Shown in pieces: positions 25,700 through 34,523 of a DNA stretch of 64,000 bases. The stretch's first letter is position 1. Each line of letters opens with the position of its first letter. A model generated the notes under the pieces. That model was given only the letters and a program-made list of their open reading frames with translations, was not told where the DNA came from and did not search any database. Source of the DNA: JAGRAX01 sp041391365 (GTDB lineage: Bacteria; Bdellovibrionota_G; JALEGL01; JAGRMV01); NCBI GenBank assembly GCA_041391365.1, contig JAWKOC010000002.1:248001-312000 (forward strand). Reading direction: 5' to 3'. A program made the position numbers and the translations under genes.

Positions 25700-26298
25700 G
25701 CATTCCCCAACATTTTCAGCGATTCTTTCAGAGCCTGATCGAATGAAATCGTTTCCTCAAACTGCAATTTGTCCATGGCGGTTTCTACCACAGGTTTTTT
25801 GTATCCAAGGTTGATCAATGCAGAGGTGATGTCGTTTCTCAAATGGGTGGCCGCTCCTTGAGAGTGTCCATCCGCGGTGTTTTTTGAGGAAACGGGGAAA
25901 TGTTGAACCTTGTCTTGCAGCTCAATCACAATTTTTTCTGCGGCCTTTTTTCCGATTCCTTTGACCTGTGTCAGGCGTTTTGTGTCCTTGGATTGGATCA
26001 CTCCAATCAATTCGGAGGAAGGAAAAGAAGACAAAAGAGATAACGCTGTCTTAGCTCCAATTCCAGAAACTTTCATCAGAAGAAGAAAAATTTCTTTTTC
26101 AACGAGAGATGGAAATCCAAAGAGGATCAATTGATCTTCACGAACGTGGGTATACACATAAAAAGATTGTTCAGATTCCACAACTTGCGAGGCCAGAAGT
26201 CCCTGCGTGAGAAAGAGCTCATATCCGACTCCAGAGGTTTCGAGGATCAATCGATCTTCCAAAACTTGCAACACTCTGCCACGGATCCATCCAATCAT
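25696..26298 (-). CDS. ruvA: Holliday junction DNA helicase subunit RuvA
   Basis: 200 residues. Tetrameric junction-binding subunit. N-terminal OB fold MIGWIRGRVLQVLEDRLILETSGVGYELFL, helix-hairpin-helix motifs VSGIGAKTALSLLS and VKGIGKKAAEKIVIEL, and a C-terminal RuvB-binding domain AALINLGYKKPVVETAMDKL after a flexible linker. The ATG at 26298 matches the conserved N-terminus; 26307 adds three residues. A 130-base gap separates it from ruvC. Confidence 0.96.
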   Translation of the reverse strand: MIGWIRGRVLQVLEDRLILETSGVGYELFLTQGLLASQVVESEQSFYVYTHVREDQLILFGFPSLVEKEIFLLLMKVSGIGAKTALSLLSSFPSSELIGVIQSKDTKRLTQVKGIGKKAAEKIVIELQDKVQHFPVSSKNTADGHSQGAATHLRNDITSALINLGYKKPVVETAMDKLQFEETISFDQALKESLKMLGNA

Positions 26299-26428
26299 GC
26301 TAAGCATGTTTTTCTATGATGCGCGTCAAATTGGCAAGAAAAAACGCTGCGCGGAGCCTGTAGCCTTTGCAGGAGAACACAAACCAAGGCTATACGCATC
26401 GTTGCTCACGCCCTGCGGCGTAAGCACG

Positions 26429-26974
26429 TTATTTGGTGATATGTTCCGAGGAAACACGAGAAGACTGAACTCTTTCTTTGATTCTCCATGTGTTGAGGTG
26501 GCATAGAGCGATCGAAAGGGCATCGGTTTGATCCATGCTTTGGATGTGTTTCTTTTCCAGACCAAACAATCTGCTCATCATTTCGGAGATCTGTTCTTTG
26601 GAAGCTCGCCCATATCCAGAACAAGCTCGTTTGACTTCGATGGGAGAGTATTCATGCACAGGAATATCATTCATCGATGCACAAAGCATGGCTACGCCTC
26701 TGGCATGAGCCAGCGTAAACACTGATTTGATATTTTTCGCATGAAAAATGGTTTCCATGGCAAACATTTGAGGTTTGTAAACCTTTATGATCTCAAGCAA
26801 CTCTATATGAATGAGACGAAGTCTCTGATCCAATGACCAGGATGAATTGCATTTGATAGATCCTGAATGCACATGGGAAACTTGATTGCCCCGTTGGCAT
26901 AAAATTCCATATCCCAAAATTCGACTTCCAGGATCGATTCCCATCACCGTAAGCGTTTGTGGCGCCAAACTCAC
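26429..26974 (-). CDS. ruvC: Holliday junction resolvase RuvC
   Basis: 181 residues. Endonuclease that cuts junctions symmetrically. Catalytic acids are all visible: Asp in VMGIDPGSRILGYG, Glu in FAMETIFHAKN, and the Asp pair in SMDQTDALSIALCH. The conserved basic segment IEVKRACSGYGRASKEQI is present. The N-terminus is about eight residues longer than usual (MSLAPQTLTV) if the start at 26974 is used. It follows yebC by three bases. Confidence 0.96.
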   Translation of the reverse strand: MSLAPQTLTVMGIDPGSRILGYGILCQRGNQVSHVHSGSIKCNSSWSLDQRLRLIHIELLEIIKVYKPQMFAMETIFHAKNIKSVFTLAHARGVAMLCASMNDIPVHEYSPIEVKRACSGYGRASKEQISEMMSRLFGLEKKHIQSMDQTDALSIALCHLNTWRIKERVQSSRVSSEHITK

Positions 26975-26977
26975 GAG

Positions 26978-27721
26978 CTAGGCATCCACCATATCATCAG
27001 GCAAGTCTGCGTTGGTCCATACGTTTTGAACATCATCGTTGTCATCCAATAGTTCCATGATTTTCATCATGTTCTGTGCATCTTTTCCTTCCACTGCCAC
27101 CATACTTTTGGGCAATTTCGAAATTTGGGCACTGTCGGTTGCAATGTTGTTTTGTGCGAGCACATGTTGCACGTTCAAAAAATCTGGAACGGTCGTATAA
27201 ATTTCGTACACGCTATCATCTTCCGAAGAAAAATCTTGAGCACCTGCTTCAATGGCAAGGTTCATCAATTTTTCTTCATCAATGGTTTTTTTTTCTACCG
27301 TAATGTATCCCCGTGTTTCAAAATTCCATGATACCGAGTTGGTTTCTCCAAGGTTGCCATTGTATTTGTTCAAAATGTGGCGCACTTCAGGAAGAATTCT
27401 CATTTTGTTGTCAGTCAATACATCAATGATCAGGGCCGCACCTCCTGGACCGTAGCCCTCATACGTCACTTCTTCCAACTGTTCTGATTCTCCACCTCCC
27501 GAACCTTTTTTGATGGCTCGATCAATGTTGTCGTTGGGCATGTTTGCGGCTTTGGCTGTGAGAACCGCTGTTTTCAATCTAGCGTTGGATTCCGGATCAC
27601 CTCCACCCATTCTTGCTGCAATCGTGATTTCACGGATGAGTTTGGTGAAAATTTTGCCTCGTTTGGCGTCATTGACGCCTTTTTTTCTTTTGATTTTACT
27701 CCACTTTGAATGTCCGGCCAT
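26978..27721 (-). CDS. yebC: YebC/TACO1 family translational regulator-like protein
   Basis: 247 residues, full length. The highly conserved start MAGHSKWSKIKRKKGVNDAKRGK and the run NMPNDNIDRAIKKGSGG identify the family, associated with relief of ribosome stalling (TACO1) or transcriptional regulation. YEGYGPGGAALIIDVLTDNK and a C-terminal acidic tail complete it. It is first of yebC-ruvC-ruvA-ruvB. Cytoplasmic. Confidence 0.96.
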   Translation of the reverse strand: MAGHSKWSKIKRKKGVNDAKRGKIFTKLIREITIAARMGGGDPESNARLKTAVLTAKAANMPNDNIDRAIKKGSGGGESEQLEEVTYEGYGPGGAALIIDVLTDNKMRILPEVRHILNKYNGNLGETNSVSWNFETRGYITVEKKTIDEEKLMNLAIEAGAQDFSSEDDSVYEIYTTVPDFLNVQHVLAQNNIATDSAQISKLPKSMVAVEGKDAQNMMKIMELLDDNDDVQNVWTNADLPDDMVDA

Positions 27722-27833
27722 GTGATTCCTCGCTAAAACAAAAAATCTCGTATCTCATCCCCTGAAATAACACAATCTCCCGCAGGCACGCAATTTTCTT
27801 GAGGGGCGGCTGCGCCTTTGCTATCGAGGATGC

Positions 27834-28709
27834 GTGAACCAACAGACTTCCCTAGGCCTTGCTCCATGCAAGATCAATCTTTTTCTCAAGGTCTTTGAAA
27901 AAGATCTCAAGGGCTACCACCGCCTGGAAACCGCCATGGTCAAATTGGCCTTTGGAGATGAAATTCGAATCGATGTTGAATTGGGCCAGGGCATTGAAGT
28001 CCATGTGCCGGGCTTTGAAGAATTGGATCAACAAAACAATCTCTGTTACCAGGCGGCCCAGTTGGTCTTACGTCATCTGGGCATTGAGCGGAAGGTTCAT
28101 ATTCACATTCAAAAAAACATCCCTGTTGCTGCAGGTCTTGCCGGGGGGAGCACCGATGCGGCCCACATTTTGATGACCTTGAATCGCATGCTTGGCCAAA
28201 ACATCGAGGAAAATGATCTGATCAAGATCGCCAAAACTCTAGGGGCGGATGTCGCCTTTTTTTTGGGAAAGCACAATTGTGCATTGTTGGAGGGCAGAGG
28301 AGATGTGTTCAAACAGAGCACGGATCTCCCACCCCTTCCGGTGGTTTTGGTCAATCCCTTGATTGCAGTTTCAACGGGAAAAGTGTTTGAAAAGCTTGGA
28401 AGATCATTGACTTGGTCTAGAGGTAGTGATAGTTCGAGCATCCAAGATTTGGATGTGCGTAGCTGGAGCGATTTAGATCACCTTTTGAAAAAAGGCAATG
28501 ATCTTGAGGAGGTAGCGCAAAGCATGCACCCGAAAATCGGCTTGATTCGAGAAGCATTTTTGGATCAAGGGGCGATGTTTTCACAAATGAGTGGAAGCGG
28601 GTCCACGGTATTCGGTCTGTTTGATGATGTGGCAACCGCCAAACATGTTGCCCAGCAAATGTCCAAATTTGGAAGAGTGATTTGTACGCAGGTATTATCA
28701 CCTACGTAA
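27834..28709 (+). CDS. ispE: 4-diphosphocytidyl-2-C-methyl-D-erythritol kinase
   Basis: 291 residues. GHMP-type kinase of the MEP isoprenoid pathway. The N-terminal LAPCKINLFLKVFEKDLKGYH contains the conserved Lys/Asn pair, the ATP loop is PVAAGLAGGSTDAA, and ADVAFFLGKHNCALLEGRGD and MSGSGSTVFGLF complete the signature. The start is a GTG at 27834 with GAGGA five bases before it; an overlapping ATG in another frame is not used. It is followed directly by tRNA-Gln and prs, as in many bacteria. Confidence 0.95.
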   Translation: MNQQTSLGLAPCKINLFLKVFEKDLKGYHRLETAMVKLAFGDEIRIDVELGQGIEVHVPGFEELDQQNNLCYQAAQLVLRHLGIERKVHIHIQKNIPVAAGLAGGSTDAAHILMTLNRMLGQNIEENDLIKIAKTLGADVAFFLGKHNCALLEGRGDVFKQSTDLPPLPVVLVNPLIAVSTGKVFEKLGRSLTWSRGSDSSSIQDLDVRSWSDLDHLLKKGNDLEEVAQSMHPKIGLIREAFLDQGAMFSQMSGSGSTVFGLFDDVATAKHVAQQMSKFGRVICTQVLSPT

Positions 28710-28715
28710 GTAGAT

Positions 28716-28790
28716 TGGGGCGTCGGCAAGCGGTAAGCCACAAGGTTTTGGTCCTTGCATTCGGGGGTTCGAATCCTCCCGCCCCATCCA
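28716..28790 (+). tRNA. tRNA-Gln (anticodon TTG)
   Basis: Acceptor TGGGGCG/CGCCCCA, anticodon stem CAAGG/CCTTG with loop TTTTGGT (anticodon TTG), T-loop TTCGAAT and encoded CCA. Length 75. Sits between ispE and prs. Confidence 0.95.
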
Positions 28791-28814
28791 TCATCTCAAT
28801 TGAAAGTGTTCTGG

Positions 28815-29765
28815 ATGAGTAGCAACGAGTTGAAAATATTTACGGGAAACTCCAATCTGGCATTGGCCAATTCCATCTGTGACTATTTGCAGATTCCTCT
28901 GGGAAGGGCCAAAGTAAAGAGCTTTAGCGATGGAGAAACCTGGGTTGAGGTGGGAGAAAATGTCCGAGGACAGGATGTTTTTGTGATTCAGTCCACCTGT
29001 TATCCCGCCAATGACAACTTGATGGAACTCTTGGTTCTGATCGATGCACTCAAACGTTCCTCCTCCGATCGCATCACAGCTGTGATGCCCTATTACGGAT
29101 ATGCTCGACAAGACCGAAAAGTAGCTCCCCGAACCCCCATTTCAGCCAAATTGGTGGCCGATTTGTTGGTTTCTGCGGGTGCGAGCAGAATCGTCTCCAT
29201 GGATCTCCATGCTGCTCAAATTCAAGGATTTTTTAACATTCCGTTTGACCATTTGTATGGCTCTCCCATATTGATCAATGCCGTCAAAAATCTCAAAGAT
29301 GATGACAATGAGATCGTGATCGTGTCTCCGGATGCGGGGGGGGTCGAAAGAGCCCGAGCCTACGCTAAGATTTTGAACTGCTCGCTGGCGATCATCGACA
29401 AAAGACGAGTTCAAGCCAACATTAGCCAGGTAATGAACGTCATCGGGGACGTTTCCAACAAAATTGCGGTCATTGTGGACGACATGATTGATACTGCGGG
29501 GACGATGACTCAGGCTGTTCCAGTCCTTTTGGATCAAGGAGCAAAAAAGGTCTATTGCGCTGCAACTCATCCCGTGTTATCAGGTCCTGCTGTCGAGAGG
29601 ATCAACCAATCGAAGCTAGATACGGTTTTTGTTACGGATACCATACCGCTGCAGAGCTTGGCTCAACAAAGCCGAAAAATTAAAGTTTGTTCCGTGGCCA
29701 ATATTTTGGGAGAAGCCATTCGCAGAATCCACCAACGAGATTCTGTAAGTTCGCTGTTTATATGA
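28815..29765 (+). CDS. prs: ribose-phosphate pyrophosphokinase
   Basis: 316 residues from the ATG at 28815; earlier in-frame starts lie inside the tRNA-Gln gene. The enzyme makes PRPP from ribose 5-phosphate and ATP. Hallmarks: FSDGETWVEVGENVRGQDVFVIQS, the catalytic loop YARQDRKVAPRTPISAKLVAD, VSPDAGGVERARAYAK, and PRPP loop VIVDDMIDTAGTM. No strong ribosome binding site is seen 24 bases downstream of the tRNA. Cytoplasmic homohexamer in the family. Confidence 0.97.
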   Translation: MSSNELKIFTGNSNLALANSICDYLQIPLGRAKVKSFSDGETWVEVGENVRGQDVFVIQSTCYPANDNLMELLVLIDALKRSSSDRITAVMPYYGYARQDRKVAPRTPISAKLVADLLVSAGASRIVSMDLHAAQIQGFFNIPFDHLYGSPILINAVKNLKDDDNEIVIVSPDAGGVERARAYAKILNCSLAIIDKRRVQANISQVMNVIGDVSNKIAVIVDDMIDTAGTMTQAVPVLLDQGAKKVYCAATHPVLSGPAVERINQSKLDTVFVTDTIPLQSLAQQSRKIKVCSVANILGEAIRRIHQRDSVSSLFI

Positions 29766-29794
29766 ACGCGAAAGAAAGTTTTTAAGGAGAAGAT

Positions 29795-30451
29795 ATGAAC
29801 AATCAAAGTATATCTGTTGAACTCAGACCAGGAAAAGGCAAAGGTGAAGCCAGAAAACTTCGTGCACAAAGTCGCATTCCAGGCATTTGTTATGGCCCTC
29901 ATTTGGAAACTCCGATCGCACTTTCCGTGGACGAAAAAGATCTTAGCCGACTTTTGCGTGTGGGATCAACTCGATCTATGTATCAGCTCGTTTCTGAAGC
30001 TGACAAAAACTTGAACGGCCAAATGGTGTTGATCAAATCCCGTCAAATTCATCCTGTGACCGACGCCATCGAGCATATCGATTTTTTGGCGGTAAACATG
30101 GACGAAGAGATCAGAGTTCGCGTGCCCGTAGAATTGGTTGGAAAAGCCAAAGGTGTGGCTGAAGGCGGAATTTTGCAGCAAACCAATCGAGAAATCGAAA
30201 TCAAATGTTTGCCTAACGCCATTCCAGATACCATTGAAGCCGACATCTCAGATGTAGGATTGAACGAATCCTTGCACGTGAGCGACATTACGTTGCCAGC
30301 CGGTGTTGCCATTGTGGGTAGTGTAAACTACACCCTAGCAGTGGTTGTTCCACCTGAAGAAGAAGTGACTCGACCCACTGCAAGCGCAGAAGGAACTGCT
30401 GAAAAAGCAGAGCCAGCTGTGGCTACCAAGCCTGGCGCTACGGAAAAATAA
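29795..30451 (+). CDS. rplY: 50S ribosomal protein bL25 (CTC/TL5 long form)
   Basis: 218 residues. bL25 binds 5S rRNA; this is the long CTC form with an N-terminal RNA-binding domain (ELRPGKGKGEARKLRAQSRIPGICYGP) and a C-terminal beta domain (VRVPVELVGKAKGVAEGGILQQTNREIEIKCLP) ending in an Ala/Glu-rich tail. AAGGAG lies seven bases before the ATG, the strongest ribosome binding site locally, fitting a highly translated gene. prs-rplY-pth is a conserved order. Confidence 0.95.
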   Translation: MNNQSISVELRPGKGKGEARKLRAQSRIPGICYGPHLETPIALSVDEKDLSRLLRVGSTRSMYQLVSEADKNLNGQMVLIKSRQIHPVTDAIEHIDFLAVNMDEEIRVRVPVELVGKAKGVAEGGILQQTNREIEIKCLPNAIPDTIEADISDVGLNESLHVSDITLPAGVAIVGSVNYTLAVVVPPEEEVTRPTASAEGTAEKAEPAVATKPGATEK

Positions 30452-30505
30452 TTTCTTCTGTATAGAAACTTTCGGTTCAACCCAAAAACTTGATACAGTG
30501 CACAT

Positions 30506-31060
30506 GTGTTTGAACTGATTGTAGGTCTAGGAAATCCTGGAAAAAAATACGCCTCAACTTTGCATAACATCGGGTTTATGGTGGTTGATGCTTGTTTGTC
30601 GTCCCAGCAACCCCAATGGAAAGAAAAATTTGGGGGATTGTATTGTCAGGGCACGATGCAAAATCATCAGCTTCATTTTCTCAAACCTCAGACTTTTATG
30701 AACCTCAGTGGAGAGGCTGTTGCACCATTTCTGCGATGGCATAAATTCCCTGTCGAAAACATGCTCGTCATTCATGATGAAGTTGATTTGGAATTTGGAG
30801 TCATTCGGCTAAAAAAAGATGGTGGGGCAGGTGGTCACAATGGTCTACGCTCTATCATTCAACATAGCGGTGAACATTTTTGGAGACTCCGAGTAGGCGT
30901 TGACAAAGCCCCTCAGGGAGACCTTAGCGACTATCTATTGAGCCCCATCCGTCAAGCACTATTGGACCCATTGATCGAGGAAGGTTGCCAAGCTTTGGAG
31001 TGTATTTTTTCTCTTGGACCCCTCAAAGCTCAAAACTACATCAATCAAAAAAAATCTTAG
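30506..31060 (+). CDS. pth: peptidyl-tRNA hydrolase
   Basis: 184 residues. Releases tRNA from peptidyl-tRNA. VGLGNPGKKYASTLHNIGFMVVD holds the catalytic His, LKPQTFMNLSGEAV the tRNA-binding loop, and IHDEVDLEFGVIRLKKDGGAGGHNGLRSI the catalytic Asp region and conserved HNG. The start is GTG at 30506. It converges with the sensor kinase at 31057 with a four-base overlap. Confidence 0.96.
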   Translation: MFELIVGLGNPGKKYASTLHNIGFMVVDACLSSQQPQWKEKFGGLYCQGTMQNHQLHFLKPQTFMNLSGEAVAPFLRWHKFPVENMLVIHDEVDLEFGVIRLKKDGGAGGHNGLRSIIQHSGEHFWRLRVGVDKAPQGDLSDYLLSPIRQALLDPLIEEGCQALECIFSLGPLKAQNYINQKKS

Positions 31061-33378
31061 TCCACAACCTTGGTCAAATGCAGGATGGGTTTTGCAATGA
31101 TGGGGATGTTGTGAAGGACAGCCTGTTTTTGGACATGAGCGAGGTGATAGTAGTTGGTGCACAGATATGCATGAGGGACGACCGCACGTTGGATGATGGA
31201 AAACACATCAACGTTTCGTTCATCGATGAACTCATAGTCGAAAAAGACACACGTTTGATGTGGATCAAAACTCTTCCATGCCGCCAAAAAACTCTTGGTA
31301 GAAGAGAAGTAATGAATCTTTTTGTGAGGAGAAACCAACGCACTCCACGTTCGAAGCACCTGTTTCTCATCATCCACCAACACCACATCTGTGGCATGAG
31401 ATAAATCAATGCTATGGACAAAAAAGTCCGGAGCCGGATGAGTTGGGATGTCGAGAAAGACAGTTGTTCTTTGACCCGGCAAACTTTCGATATGGATGGA
31501 AGCCTGGTGGGTTTCAAGAATCTTTTTGACCGAAGACAGTCCGACTCCTGAGCCCTGGGTTTTGCCTTTGGTAAAACCTGATTCAAAAACTTGGGAAAGA
31601 TCACGAGGATCGATGCCTCTCCCATTGTCTTGGAATTCAATGTGTATCCTGTCATGGACCAGAGAAGAACGGATGGAGATTTTGCCCATTTCAGAGAGAG
31701 CTTCAAAGGCATTGTCCAGGATGTTGGAGAAGACTCGAAAGATTTCATCAGAAGGTATGGAGACAAAAGTGGTGGTAGGATTGCATTTGTGTTGGATGTC
31801 GATTTGGACATCACGCAGAAAGAGGTACTTGGATTTTTTTTCGGAGATGCACTTTTCGAGTTCAGCGATGATGGGGAGCTCCACGGAAGCAGAGACTGTT
31901 TCTTGAACGGGAGAGGGGGGAGAGCTGACCTTGTGGTGCTCAGGGGTTGATTCGAACAGGGCATTGTCGGTGATGTTGATACTTTGGTAGTGGTGAATTT
32001 GTTCGGTGAGGGAATCGATGCGCTGGGTGGTTTGGGAGAGGAGATCTCGATCGAAGGAAGTGGGAAGAGCATTGCGGAGGATGGAGCCGATGGCGGTGAG
32101 AGGGGATCGAAGATCATGCATGAGATGAGAGAGGTACTGAGATTTTTCCCGGTCAGCCAAGATCAGCTTTTCGGCATACTGAGAAAGATCCTGAGACCTC
32201 CTCTTCACTTCCCTCTCAATATTCTTATACGAATTCGAAAAATCCTTCGCCAAGATAAAAATTGATAAAAAGAAAAATAAAACAAATGCATAAGAAGCGA
32301 TGTCTACGTGGTTGATTTCCATAAATGTCAAATAGACTTCCACAATGGCGACCATGATGGTGACAAAAATAAAAACAGACTCCTTGGTTCTTCTTTTTCG
32401 AAAGATGTTTGAGACAGAAATAAAAAAAATTCCTATTGAATACACAATCAATACAGCATACCAAGATACGTAGACGTCAATAGTTTGATCGAAGGTTGGC
32501 TGAAAAAGCAAAATCGAAGTATGAACAATAAACCAAAAAAAAAGCATATTTTGCATCCAACGACTCCACCGTTGTTTTCTGTCAGAGAACCATAGAAAAA
32601 TAGAAACCAAACAAAGAAATAAACAAATACAATGAATCTTAAAGAAAAGAATGTAGTGAATTGTAAATTCATACAATACACAGCTGTAAAATAAGCTGTG
32701 AAATCCAAAAAAGAAAGTGGCCATACCCAAAAGAATTTCAATGCACCATCCGCTGGCAAGCCATTGAAAAACGCCAAACAAAGCACCAATCAAAATCATA
32801 GAAATCCCCAGAAATAGGTATACAAAAGATCTCTTCCAGCGAAATGCATTTAGAACTTTTCGAGACGTAGACTGGTTGTCAAAGGCAGGAGCTTCAGTCA
32901 TAGGATTCAAATTGAACAAATATCGCTTATGTTGTTTGTATGTTTTAACCAACAAGGTGTTGCTTTCCAAAATAGGTGACCCAATAAAGTAAAGTCTTGG
33001 AACATGAGGAAAATATAGAAAATGATCTGAAGATACCCCTGTGCTTCCAATCAAGTGTCCGTTCCAATATGTTTCGTCAGCATCGGCAATCGCACCAAGA
33101 TAGACACTTAGCTGTTTGACAGCTTTGATATCACGTTTATCCACTTTCCATTTTAGCCAAATGGTGCCTGTATCTTCTACAATTCTTGGCAATGACGATC
33201 GAGATACAAAATGAAATTGGTCAGAATTTTGTAACATCTTCTCTGTAGAAACATCTCCTACATGAAGCATCCACTCTTGCTGCTTTGCCAGGGCTATATT
33301 TTCGATAGATATAACTCCCACACAGGCTAAAAATATCGTTGGAAGGTTTTTTAAAAATCTTGTTCTAAATCTATTCAT
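31057..33378 (-). CDS. hybrid histidine kinase with 7TM-DISM sensor and C-terminal receiver (intact)
   Basis: 773 residues. Signal peptide then an extracytoplasmic jelly-roll-like domain with DADETYWNGHLIGSTG near residue 98, typical of 7TM-DISM sensors; seven membrane helices about 188-395; a helical linker; HisKA with phospho-His in LMHDLRSPLTAIG near 418; HATPase with N box NILDNAFEAL, G1 DNGRGIDP near 586 and G2 GSGVGLSSVKK; and a receiver from about 665 (VVLVDDEKQV, acceptor Asp in VFFDYEF near 713, Lys in PIIAKP). An autokinase that senses an external ligand and passes phosphate to its receiver; downstream partner unknown. The DNA from about 31072 to 32236 recurs in damaged form at 33397-34525. 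The sensor part is visibly more AT-rich than the transmitter. Confidence 0.88.
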   Translation of the reverse strand: MNRFRTRFLKNLPTIFLACVGVISIENIALAKQQEWMLHVGDVSTEKMLQNSDQFHFVSRSSLPRIVEDTGTIWLKWKVDKRDIKAVKQLSVYLGAIADADETYWNGHLIGSTGVSSDHFLYFPHVPRLYFIGSPILESNTLLVKTYKQHKRYLFNLNPMTEAPAFDNQSTSRKVLNAFRWKRSFVYLFLGISMILIGALFGVFQWLASGWCIEILLGMATFFFGFHSLFYSCVLYEFTIHYILFFKIHCICLFLCLVSIFLWFSDRKQRWSRWMQNMLFFWFIVHTSILLFQPTFDQTIDVYVSWYAVLIVYSIGIFFISVSNIFRKRRTKESVFIFVTIMVAIVEVYLTFMEINHVDIASYAFVLFFFLSIFILAKDFSNSYKNIEREVKRRSQDLSQYAEKLILADREKSQYLSHLMHDLRSPLTAIGSILRNALPTSFDRDLLSQTTQRIDSLTEQIHHYQSINITDNALFESTPEHHKVSSPPSPVQETVSASVELPIIAELEKCISEKKSKYLFLRDVQIDIQHKCNPTTTFVSIPSDEIFRVFSNILDNAFEALSEMGKISIRSSLVHDRIHIEFQDNGRGIDPRDLSQVFESGFTKGKTQGSGVGLSSVKKILETHQASIHIESLPGQRTTVFLDIPTHPAPDFFVHSIDLSHATDVVLVDDEKQVLRTWSALVSPHKKIHYFSSTKSFLAAWKSFDPHQTCVFFDYEFIDERNVDVFSIIQRAVVPHAYLCTNYYHLAHVQKQAVLHNIPIIAKPILHLTKVVD

Positions 33379-33384
33379 GCTCTT

Positions 33385-34523
33385 ATAAAGTAGGTTTGGT
33401 CAGATGCAAGATGGGTTTTGCGATGATGGGTACGTTGTGAAGGGTGGCTTGTTTTTGGACATGAGCGAGGTGATAGTAGTTGGTGCACAGATATGCATGA
33501 GGGACGACGCACGTTGGATGATGGAAAACACATCGGCGTTTCGTTCATCGATGAACTCATAATCGAAAAGACACACGTTTGATGTGGATCAAAACTCTTC
33601 CATGCCGCCAAAAACTCTTGGTAGAAGAAGATAATGAATCTTTTGAGGAGAACTACCTCGTTGAGCTGCTGTTTCATATCGTCACCAACACCACATCTGT
33701 GGCATGAGATAAATCAATGCTACGGACAAAAAGTCCGGAGCCGGATGAGTTGGGATGTCTGAGAAGAATGGTTCTTTGTTTGACAAACTTTTCGATAACC
33801 TGGATGGAAACCCTGGTGGGTTTCAAGAATCTTTTTGACCGAAGACAGTCCAAGCTCCTGAGCCCTGGGTTTTGCCTTTGGTAAAGCCTGATTCAAAAAC
33901 ACAGGAAGATCGAGGATCGATGCCTCTCCCATTGTGTGAATTAATCATCTGTCATGGACCAGAGAAGAACGGATGGAGTTTGCCCATTTCAGAGAGCTAA
34001 AGGCATTGTCAGGATGTTGGAAGACTCGAAGGTTTCATCAGAAGGTATGGAGACAAAAGTGGTGGTAGGATTGCATTTGTGTTGGATGTCGATTTGGACA
34101 TCACGCAGAAAGAAGGTAGTTTTTTCGGAGATGCACTTTCGAGTTCAGCGATGATGGGGAAGCTCCACGGAAGCAGAGACTGTTTCTTGAACGGGAGAGG
34201 GGAGAGCTGACCTTGTGGTGCTCAGGAGTTTGATTCGAACGGGGCATTGTCGGTGATGTTGATACTTTGGTAGTGGTGAATTTGTTCGGTGAAGGAATCG
34301 ATGCGCTGGGTGGTTTTGGGAGGGAGATCTCGATCGAAGGAAGTGGGAAGAGCATTTGCGGAGGATGGAGCCGATGGCAGTGAGGGGATCGAAGATCATG
34401 CATGAGATAGGGGGTACTGAGATTTTTCCCGGTCAACCAAGATCAGCTTTTCGGCATACTGAGAAAGTCCTGAGACCTCCTCTTCTTCCCTCTCAATATT
34501 CTTATACGAATTCAAAAAATCCT
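33385..34523 (-). pseudogene. indel-degraded copy of the HisKA-HATPase-receiver region
   Basis: Base-by-base this stretch follows the transmitter-receiver DNA of the intact kinase (31072-32236), but with dozens of small losses, mostly 1-10 bases, a few single-base gains and few substitutions. All three frames are broken. Still readable fragments include the H-box, the HATPase G boxes and the receiver start. It lies directly after the open sensor at 34524, so it is the natural C-terminal half of that gene. Indel-heavy, substitution-poor divergence fits either very recent decay after a gene-conversion-like copy or uncorrected sequence error in a long repeat. Confidence 0.8.

Noticed and set aside
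26308..26428. Small gene or RNA in the ruvA-ruvC gap
   Set aside because: Only a 5-bp hairpin (ACGCC/GGCGT) and no plausible frame; too little to call.
28755..28814. Upstream start for prs
   Set aside because: It would begin inside the tRNA-Gln gene; the conserved protein starts at 28815.
31074..32117. 347-residue alternative frame inside the intact kinase
   Set aside because: Ser/Pro-rich composition from the third-base bias of the real frame; the true frame carries all kinase motifs.
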